The notes below the pieces were generated by a model. That model had not been told where the DNA came from. It worked only from the letters and a program-made list of their open reading frames with translations, and did not search any database. Of a DNA stretch of 64,000 nucleotides, positions 57,395 to 64,000 are shown one piece after another. This stretch comes from Strigomonas culicis. Lineage: Eukaryota; Euglenozoa; Kinetoplastea; Trypanosomatida; Trypanosomatidae. How positions within the stretch are numbered: position 1 is the stretch's first letter; each line of letters begins with the position of its first letter. The position numbers and the translations under genes were made by a program. The stretch lies in contig AUXH01000021.1 of NCBI GenBank assembly GCA_000482145.1, positions 1 through 64,000 on the forward strand. The letters run 5' to 3'.

Positions 57395-60300
57395 CTATTC
57401 TCGACGTGCAATATCGACCTCATCCTGTAAGGGGGGACGTCCTTTTCGAGGCCGCTCCTGCATCTCTATGTCATGGCGAGGGCTCTGGTCGGCCTGTTCG
57501 TGGCGGTGCTGCCGCACAAGGCCCTTCCAGAATCCAATAATGGCGTCAATGCGGTTCGTCGAGCCCGGATTGGACACCGGAAGCTCGCGCAGCGTGTTTT
57601 CCATAAACAGACCCACGTCCACCCGCGTCGTCGCCGTCGCGGCGTAGCCGTCGTCGTCGCTGTAGAGCCGCTCCTTCTCGCGGCCCTTCGAGCGCTCCCG
57701 CCGCGCCTCGTTGCGGCGGGCGGTGAGCATCGCCCTTCGCTTGGCGTCGAGCGCACCGCCAAAGCGCTGACAGAACTCGTCCGATCCGTTCTTGTCGTTG
57801 ATGGAGATGACGGTGTTTTCGTCCCGCTTCGCGCCGACGATGGCGATCACCGTCACCTCCACCTGCAGCGGAGGGCGCGCCGCCGCGTTGACGGTGGCGA
57901 TCTGGAGTACCCGCTCCACCACCGCCTCCGCGCACGGCGCGGGGCTGCGAAAGGCGGCCAGCTGCTGGTTGGTCGCCCACGTCATCTCCGCGATGGGGAA
58001 CTTGGTGCCCACGGCGCCGTAGCCGCCCGGGCGCGTGCACAGCGCCCCATCGAAGCAGTCCCACGTGTGCAGCGTGCCGTCCGGGCCGCCGGCGACAAAG
58101 GAGAGGCCGTCCGGCAGCAGCGTGAAGGGCGTGCCCGGCGGCATCATGGTGCGCACGACGCGCAGCTGCTCGCACGACGTGGCGTCGAAGATGTGCACGA
58201 GGGCGGCGCTGCAGCACGTCACGATGGCGTAGCGGTCCCGCACCTGCACCGCGTTGCTGCCGGCGCAGTCCGTCGTCTGCTTCGCCGTGACGGAGATCTG
58301 CCACTCGCGGCGCCCGTTGCGGTGCAGCTCGTACAGCGCGCGCCACCCGCACACCCGCCCGGAGCTGCTCACGGACCACACGCGGTGCCCCGTCTCGCTC
58401 GACGCGAGGCTGAGGATGATCGCGTCCGTCTCGTTCGCCACCTGCGCCACCTGCTCGCCCAGCAGCGCCGGCGCAGCGGACTCGCCGCCGCTGGTGGCGT
58501 TGAAGGCGTCCAGCCCCTCGCCGTGCATGGACTGCGCCATCCGCAGCGACGGGGTGAAGTTCTGCGTGAGCTCGAGCGTGCTCTCCTCCTCCTGGTTCGC
58601 CGCGCCGTCGCCGCGGGTGAGGGTCAGCGTGTCGTACTTCCACACGGTCAGCTTCGCGTCGTAGCCCCCGGTGACAATGTGGCCCTGGTGAAAGATCGCG
58701 GTGTACACGGGAAAGGCGTGCGGCAGGCAGCACAGGCACACGTCCGGGCACACCACGGCGGTGTTGGAGAAGCTGGGGGTGGAGATGCTGACCTCCCTCC
58801 CCGCGCTGGAGAGGGCCGCCGTCATGTGCCACACGCGCACCGTGCGGTCGGAGGAGCACGAGAGGAGGTACGTGTCCTCCTTCTGATACGCGAGGCTGTG
58901 GATGTGGCCGGTGTGCCCGTGCAGCGCCGCGCAGACGGGCATCTCCGGGAGCGTGGGGCTGCGGAGCTCGACGATGTGCTGCAGGTGCCGCGTCACGCCG
59001 ACGGCGAGTGTCAGGCCGTCGTTCGAGAAGGCCATGCACGACACACGCCCCTGCACGGGGCACGTCTGCAGCATGCTCGTCGGCGGCAGCGTGCGCTCGC
59101 CCTTGAGGCGGTCGTACGGCAGGGCCAGCATTTCGGGGTTGATCACGCTCAGCGACCACCGCTGCGGCGGAAGCCGCCGGCCCCCAAACGGATGCCTGGC
59201 AAAGCTCTCTGTCGCCGAGTCCAGCTGTGAGAGCCGCCGCGGCACGCCGCACATATCGCACTGCGACGCGAGAATGCTCAGCATGTACTCCTCAAAGGCG
59301 GACATGTCCGTCCCACGGGGGACACAGTCCGCATCCACCGGCGCGCGCAGTGAGATGACGAGGCTGCCGTGGTAGGGCACCTTGCGGTTCAGGTAGTTCT
59401 TAAAAACGTAGAAGACGGAAGGCACCGAAGCAGCGCCGCGCGCCTCGCGCGAGCCCTGCACCTGCAAGTCTGTGGTGCAGCGGCTGGGCGGCCGGAGCAC
59501 CTCTTGAGGGTCGAGAAAGAGCTCCGACGGTGCGTACACGGCCTCGGACGACCACCGCCACGGCAGCAGCGACTGCAACACGCGCACGTACCACACCGTC
59601 CGAGCAGGAAAGGGGAACATTTGTATGTGGATGTTGTCCCACCGCGGGTGAAGCTCCCCGACGCTGTTGTGGAGAAAGTAGAACCCCCAGCTGATAGGGT
59701 ACAGTCCCTGCCGGGGCATGTAGAACCCGTAGACGGACTCGCAGCCGCAATCGAGCAGCTCAAACAGCAAGACACTTTCCTTGGGTGCCTCGCGGATCGC
59801 ATCCGCATTGATCGGTAGACAGAGCTCCGTCTCCCATTGCGGTGAGCGGCACTGGCGCGAGCGCAAATCGTAGGGCTGTGTCAGCACGCAAGGCACCTTC
59901 TCCTCCGCGAGCAGCAGGGGCCGGCCCGTCTTGGCGTGCACCAGCCACACGCGCACAAACGGGTGGACCACGCCCGCGTCGGCGTGCAGCTCGCTCATGC
60001 GGTGGATGGTGAGCATGAGGGTGGCGTGCGACGCGGAGGGCGAGAAGGGGGTGTCCTCGCCCCGCAGCTGCGTGTCGATCACTTCGTCCAGTGAGCGGGC
60101 GTGGAGATACTGCCCCGTGGCTCTGCGGGCTCGCCCGAGAAAGGTCCGTTCCTCTTCCTGCAGCGTACTCCGGCAGCTGTACTGTTTGAAGGCGCCGAGC
60201 GGACCCGCTGACGACGACAGCTCCGGCATCTCGTATCGCTCCTCCTCCCCTGGCGCGGGACCTCCCTCTCTGTCGTTGTGCTCTCCATCCGGGATCCCGA

Positions 60301-61612
60301 AGATGGAACTCCGCGGCTGCCTGAACGAGTCACTCGGCGACACCACACCGGGCGTAAAATGAATTGTCCCCTTGTCGTACCGGTGCCGGTGCCGGCGCCG
60401 GTGAGTCGACCCCGCGGCGGCCTTGCCCGCTGCTATGTCCTGCGAGGAGGAGGCAGCGCCCGTGCCGAGCGATGAGAGCGACGCAGCGTCCTTGTGGACA
60501 GGCGGCTCCGTTTCATGGACGACCTTGTCCTCCGCCGCTTTCCTCTTCCGACGTTTTCGGTGCGTGCCGGCCTCGCCGTTCGGTTTGAACTTGTCTTCCC
60601 CCTCCTCCACCGCCTCACGACGCTCACCTCGTCGTCTTCCTGGCGCGTTGTGTTCGGTGGTGATGGGTGTACTATCGCCCGAGTCGTCGAAGAAGCTCGT
60701 CTGCAGAGCCTCAAAGACACTCTTTTGTCGTCTAATATGACTCGGCTTTGGCGTTTCGTTGCGATACGGAACAAGGGACCTGTCGGGGACGCCGGCCGCA
60801 GCGGGCGTCTCGTAAAACATGGTGCCCATCGGCCGCTGTACCCGCAACGGCGCGTTTTCCTTGTTGGCCCCTTCATGCTCCCGCGGCGATGGCAACAAGG
60901 GCAGCACGCCCTCGCCGTAGCCGCCGGTGTCCGCTGCCGTGGGCGCGGGCGGCGCGCTCGGTGGCCGCAGCGCATGCAGCGGGAGCGGGGACAGGGCTGG
61001 AAACGGCGCGGACGGGGGGTCGTTCGGAGAAACGGGTGGCGGCGCCGGGACGGCGACGGGAGGCGCCTCCGGTGTGGGTGCGACAGCATTCGGTTGTGGT
61101 GGACATGGCACCACTTCGAGGGCGGCCGTCCCCGCCGTCGCATCCAGCGACGGCGGCGCCACCGGCCGCGGCGCGCTCCATGCAGGCGTCGTGTCCTGCG
61201 TGTGCTGAATACCAATCTCAATGTTGATCACTCTATTTGGGACAGGCACAGCGGACACCGGAAGCGGCGGCGCCATAGGAACAGGCGCCGAGCCGGGTGG
61301 GGGTGGCTGCACAGGCACGCAGTCCGGGACGGGGACGCCTGGGGGGAAAGGTGTGGAGAGAAGAGCAGTTGTTGGTCTACTTTCTTGTGCCTGGTTCGCG
61401 GCGGCTGGACTGGGAACGATAGAGGGTGCCGCCACACCTTGTGCGACAGCTGTGGGAAGGGGGGGAAGTGGTAGAAAGGGTTGACTTCTGGACCCTGTCC
61501 TCACGATAAGGGCATGGACGCCCCCGGGCGTGGAGCCGCTGGTTCCTCTAGCCGATTCCTCCGGTGGGGCATCGACGAGGATGCTCGCGCTTTCCGTGCT
61601 ACTCGCATTCAT
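57395..61612 (-). CDS. AHI1: Jouberin (AHI1)-like WD40 protein of the ciliary transition zone
   Basis: A 1405-residue protein. The first 300 residues are strongly Pro/Ala-rich with many PxxP motifs, then a basic disordered region. Residues about 528-700 match the AHI1 C2-like region (VVHPFVRVWLVHAKTGRPLL; VLTQPYDLRSRQCRSPQWET; ISWGFYFLH). A WD40 propeller follows at about 845-1200 (GHTGHIHSLAYQKEDTYLLS; FPVYTAIFHQGHIVTGGYDA), as in Jouberin. AHI1 works at the transition zone in ciliary protein gating. The SH3 domain of the human protein is not visible; a basic coil (AKRRAMLTARRNEARRERSK) lies near the end. The family match is by eye and moderate, resting on the order of the two domains. The start is the ATG at 61612. 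Confidence 0.8.
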   Translation of the reverse strand: MNASSTESASILVDAPPEESARGTSGSTPGGVHALIVRTGSRSQPFLPLPPLPTAVAQGVAAPSIVPSPAAANQAQESRPTTALLSTPFPPGVPVPDCVPVQPPPPGSAPVPMAPPLPVSAVPVPNRVINIEIGIQHTQDTTPAWSAPRPVAPPSLDATAGTAALEVVPCPPQPNAVAPTPEAPPVAVPAPPPVSPNDPPSAPFPALSPLPLHALRPPSAPPAPTAADTGGYGEGVLPLLPSPREHEGANKENAPLRVQRPMGTMFYETPAAAGVPDRSLVPYRNETPKPSHIRRQKSVFEALQTSFFDDSGDSTPITTEHNAPGRRRGERREAVEEGEDKFKPNGEAGTHRKRRKRKAAEDKVVHETEPPVHKDAASLSSLGTGAASSSQDIAAGKAAAGSTHRRRHRHRYDKGTIHFTPGVVSPSDSFRQPRSSIFGIPDGEHNDREGGPAPGEEERYEMPELSSSAGPLGAFKQYSCRSTLQEEERTFLGRARRATGQYLHARSLDEVIDTQLRGEDTPFSPSASHATLMLTIHRMSELHADAGVVHPFVRVWLVHAKTGRPLLLAEEKVPCVLTQPYDLRSRQCRSPQWETELCLPINADAIREAPKESVLLFELLDCGCESVYGFYMPRQGLYPISWGFYFLHNSVGELHPRWDNIHIQMFPFPARTVWYVRVLQSLLPWRWSSEAVYAPSELFLDPQEVLRPPSRCTTDLQVQGSREARGAASVPSVFYVFKNYLNRKVPYHGSLVISLRAPVDADCVPRGTDMSAFEEYMLSILASQCDMCGVPRRLSQLDSATESFARHPFGGRRLPPQRWSLSVINPEMLALPYDRLKGERTLPPTSMLQTCPVQGRVSCMAFSNDGLTLAVGVTRHLQHIVELRSPTLPEMPVCAALHGHTGHIHSLAYQKEDTYLLSCSSDRTVRVWHMTAALSSAGREVSISTPSFSNTAVVCPDVCLCCLPHAFPVYTAIFHQGHIVTGGYDAKLTVWKYDTLTLTRGDGAANQEEESTLELTQNFTPSLRMAQSMHGEGLDAFNATSGGESAAPALLGEQVAQVANETDAIILSLASSETGHRVWSVSSSGRVCGWRALYELHRNGRREWQISVTAKQTTDCAGSNAVQVRDRYAIVTCCSAALVHIFDATSCEQLRVVRTMMPPGTPFTLLPDGLSFVAGGPDGTLHTWDCFDGALCTRPGGYGAVGTKFPIAEMTWATNQQLAAFRSPAPCAEAVVERVLQIATVNAAARPPLQVEVTVIAIVGAKRDENTVISINDKNGSDEFCQRFGGALDAKRRAMLTARRNEARRERSKGREKERLYSDDDGYAATATTRVDVGLFMENTLRELPVSNPGSTNRIDAIIGFWKGLVRQHRHEQADQSPRHDIEMQERPRKGRPPLQDEVDIARRE

Positions 61613-61811
61613 TCTACACGACGAAGGTCTAGCACTGCTTCTGTCAACACAGCGAAAGAAAGAGGGAGCTTCTTTTGAGGAAGGTACGGTTCCGTCTATG
61701 TTCTACAAACCTATTCTAGGTTTGAAATATAAGTGTATCTATGTATACAGATGGAGTCTAATATATTCACACACACACACAAAAAAAAAAAAGAGTGTTC
61801 ACTTTCACTCA

Positions 61812-61842
61812 CTTAAGAGAGAGAGGACGAGTAAGGAAGACG
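61812..61842 (-). promoter_or_regulatory. Candidate trans-splice signal for the AHI1-like gene
   Basis: A plus-strand purine tract (61815-61842) followed, in transcription order, by an AG (complement of 61812-61813), leaving a leader of about 200 bases. A second tract at 61781-61796 closer to the gene could be used instead. Confidence 0.4.
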
Positions 61843-62241
61843 ATTACAAAATACATGCGGCCGTTTGATTGACAACGCGCGACCAAATCCTCTCGGTTTT
61901 TCTGTTTCTCCCTGTTGATGTGGCACGACAGAACAGATGCCAACTAAAAACAAATATTGAAGTATTTGTAGGTGTTCAACACGAATAACAATTTATCTCT
62001 TGTATAGTATTATAGAATAAATGCACATTCAACACTGCGAAGTGTATGTATATGTGTAACAAAGAAACACTGCCAAACCAGATCGCATTTATACATAGAT
62101 ACAGCTACAGAAATAAGTCGAGACAGAATACATGACAAGACACATTGTCGAAGAATGCAAAAAAAAAAAAAGATTATGCATGGCAAGCAAAGGGAAAAAA
62201 AAACAGCTAGTCGAAAATAGACGCACACACATAAAGACATA

Positions 62242-62273
62242 CATACATACATATATATATATATGTATGTATG
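62242..62273. repeat. 32-base perfect palindrome
   Basis: A CATA/TA-repeat block that equals its own reverse complement, 31 bases beyond the VPS23 stop codon on the transcribed strand, so in its expected 3' UTR. In RNA it could form an AU-rich hairpin. Confidence 0.85.
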
Positions 62274-62304
62274 CACGCGAGGAATGCAACAGTACCCTTT
62301 GCTT

Positions 62305-63531
62305 CTACGCGAATAAAGCCTTCATCTGTGTGCGTGCCATTGTTAGATCGTCATTGGCGTTTCGCAGCACGTCTGCGACGACATCCGGCGGCGCGTCCGG
62401 GAACTCCTGCATGAGCGCCTCGCAGCCCGAGGGGCGGGAGTGTGGGACCTGCGGCGCCTGCGGGCGCAGCATCGACGCGGTCGAGGCGCCGCCGGCCGGC
62501 TCCAGCCTGTCCATCACGCGCCGCCAGAGGAAGCGCGTGACGAACTGCTCCCTGCCAACGTCGCCGACGAGCTTCACGTAGTCGTCGCAGCCGAGCTGCT
62601 CGCTGCGCAGGCCGTCCTCGAGCAGCCGCAGCGCGTCCTCCGAGGCGTGGATGGCCGCCGTGAGGTCGAGCGCCTGGGCCTGCAGCGCGCCCACGGGGAT
62701 GAGGCACTTGCTGTGCTCCTCCGGTGTGTCCGGTCGCCCCTCCAGCTGCTGGATCAAGGTGCCGACGCTGCCCACGGTGGGGATGTACTCCTTTAGCTCC
62801 TTCTCGTGCTTCTCCAGGAGACCCTGCGCCTTCGTCAGCTCCCGGTTGGTGTCGTTCAGCTTCTTGAGGTACTGCAGGGACTGCTGCCGCGTGTCGAGGT
62901 AGTTGCTTGCCTTCTGATTGAGGTCAATCACGACCTTCTCCGCTACTTCCTGAATCAGCTGCGAGCGCTGCGGACTCGAGGCCGTCATGCTCAGCGCCGC
63001 GGTGACCGCGTTCGCGTCGTTGGTGGACAGGGGCGCCTGGTAGTTGGACGAGACGAGCGGGAACTCCAGCTCGAACTGCTCACTCAGCGCGAGCAGTACA
63101 TCCAGGATGGGAAAGGGCCGCTCCGTCCCGCGCAGGAAGCTGAGGCACTCCACCTGGATGCTGCCGTCGCTGCCCATCACGGGGTACGGCTGCTTGATCT
63201 TGTTGCTCTGGCTCGTCAGCAGCAGCGTCGCGCGAATCACCTGCTGGGGGTAGTTGGACGGGAAGTTGAGTCGCACAGTCAGGTTTTCGTCTCGGTGGTC
63301 GCGCTCACTACGGACGTTTAGCGTCACGTCTAGGTTGATGCTCCCCGCCGACCCGCTCCGACTTTTGGTCTTCGTCGTCTCGTTAATAAAGATCTTAATG
63401 CCGGGGAAGTTCGTTTCGTAGGGCAGGAAGGCAGAGATGGATGAGGCGATGGTGGCGGCCACACTAGCATTGTAATACTGGGTGATGTACTCCGCGTCGG
63501 AGAGCTGGCTCAGAGGAAAATTGGAGTACAT
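62305..63531 (-). CDS. VPS23: ESCRT-I subunit VPS23/TSG101 with C-terminal CUE-like domain
   Basis: A 408-residue endosomal sorting protein. An N-terminal UEV domain (about 8-165; NLTVRLNFPSNYPQQVIRAT, then MGSDGSIQVECLSFLRG) would bind ubiquitin and adaptor motifs. A short linker, not a long Pro-rich one, leads to a coiled coil (about 200-260; YLDTRQQSLQYLKKLNDTNR). The steadiness box follows at about 310-345 (CDDYVKLVGDVGREQFVTRF). After a Pro/Ser spacer, the last 40 residues (CEALMQEFPDAPPDVVADVL...) look like a CUE domain, with the F-P pair and a closing Leu-rich helix; this is not part of the known TSG101 layout. The start is the ATG at 63531; only a TTG lies upstream at 63570. Confidence 0.88.
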   Translation of the reverse strand: MYSNFPLSQLSDAEYITQYYNASVAATIASSISAFLPYETNFPGIKIFINETTKTKSRSGSAGSINLDVTLNVRSERDHRDENLTVRLNFPSNYPQQVIRATLLLTSQSNKIKQPYPVMGSDGSIQVECLSFLRGTERPFPILDVLLALSEQFELEFPLVSSNYQAPLSTNDANAVTAALSMTASSPQRSQLIQEVAEKVVIDLNQKASNYLDTRQQSLQYLKKLNDTNRELTKAQGLLEKHEKELKEYIPTVGSVGTLIQQLEGRPDTPEEHSKCLIPVGALQAQALDLTAAIHASEDALRLLEDGLRSEQLGCDDYVKLVGDVGREQFVTRFLWRRVMDRLEPAGGASTASMLRPQAPQVPHSRPSGCEALMQEFPDAPPDVVADVLRNANDDLTMARTQMKALFA

Positions 63532-64000
63532 GAGACGTGAGGAACCTGTACGAGAGCGTAAACGAAACAAAGCACCACCAAAAGGTTGTTACACGAAAAA
63601 CAAAAAAAAATGAAAGGGGGACACGTGACTACTACTACTACTACTACTACTACTCGTTAAATGTCGAAGCAACAAGAAGGAGATTGAGAGGAAAACAAAG
63701 GGTATTCTGGTTCCGTAGTACATTTATTAGTACAGCGCCCCACTGCAGTTGCACAAACAAACCATGTGATAAAGAGTGAAATCGAGTACAGAAGCATCAT
63801 GCCTATGACGTTGGGAGATTCACGTATATAGATTTTGAACTCCAATGAATAAAATGAATGTTTATTATTGTTATTACATGTTAAAAAAGATCACACTAAA
63901 ATTTTGATACGCACGAAAACAAACAACTATGAAAAGAATAATAATAAAATGATAACCAATGTAAGTCAAAGCGAATGATGAAAACCGAAAACACTAAAAA
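63532..64000. other. Terminal non-coding stretch upstream of VPS23
   Basis: AT-rich, with the ACT repeat and a plus-strand poly-A/purine tract (63600-63620) that may act as a polypyrimidine tract for VPS23. No part of the next gene is recognisable before the window ends. Confidence 0.45.
63628..63654. repeat. (ACT)9 microsatellite
   Basis: Nine ACT units about 100 bases upstream of the VPS23 ATG. Confidence 0.9.

Larger units (their letters stand above)
61613..62304. other. Intergenic region between AHI1-like gene and VPS23
   Basis: 692 bases, AT-rich, with CA and poly-A runs at 61769-61793, a poly-A run at 62160-62171 and the palindrome at 62242-62273. No gene seen. Confidence 0.5.

Noticed and set aside
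57473..59230. 585-codon plus-strand frame opposite the AHI1-like gene
   Set aside because: Antisense shadow of the WD40 region, Arg/Ala/His-rich and without any motif; opposite to every other gene.

Overview
The window reads as chromosomal DNA of a kinetoplastid flagellate of the trypanosomatid type. All 30 genes I can support lie on the minus strand with no strand switch. None has a visible intron. Coding sequence is GC-rich at third positions, while the gaps are AT-rich with purine tracts and microsatellites. Plus-strand purine runs followed by CT, which read on the transcribed strand as polypyrimidine tracts followed by AG, sit upstream of several start codons; this is the layout of spliced-leader trans-splicing. 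The 64 kb looks like an internal part of one polycistronic unit. The species cannot be fixed by eye. Transcription runs from high to low coordinates.

Layout from left to right: a truncated hypothetical gene (1-254), a SEC14/GOLD lipid-transfer protein, a USP deubiquitinase, the BBSome subunit BBS9, an ArfGAP1-type protein, a coiled-coil protein, a PPR protein, proteasome lid subunit RPN12, an unknown protein, an unknown membrane protein, an ELO fatty-acid elongase, an unknown protein, a mitochondrial PPR-like protein, a 1570-residue internally repetitive protein, a tandem pair of mitochondrial carriers, exportin-1, a UFD4/TRIP12-type HECT ligase with a ZZ finger, a small aromatic membrane protein, SmG, outer-arm dynein intermediate chain 2, VPS29, a Maf-type pyrophosphatase, Rab2, a divergent protein kinase, a Siw14/OCA-like pseudophosphatase, CCT5, a Jouberin (AHI1)-like protein, and an ESCRT-I VPS23/TSG101 protein with an extra C-terminal CUE-like domain.

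Functionally these are mostly conserved housekeeping genes. One group serves ubiquitin and proteostasis (USP, HECT, RPN12, CCT5). One serves membrane traffic (ArfGAP, Rab2, VPS29, VPS23, SEC14). One serves the flagellum (BBS9, AHI1-like, DNAI2). Another serves mitochondrial RNA and transport (PPR proteins, carriers). The shared strand reflects polycistronic transcription, so neighbours need not share a pathway.

The least explained items are the repeat protein at 25343-30055, the VPS23-CUE fusion, the pseudophosphatase with a broken P-loop, and several hypothetical genes. I saw no tRNA or rRNA genes, mobile elements or CRISPR arrays.
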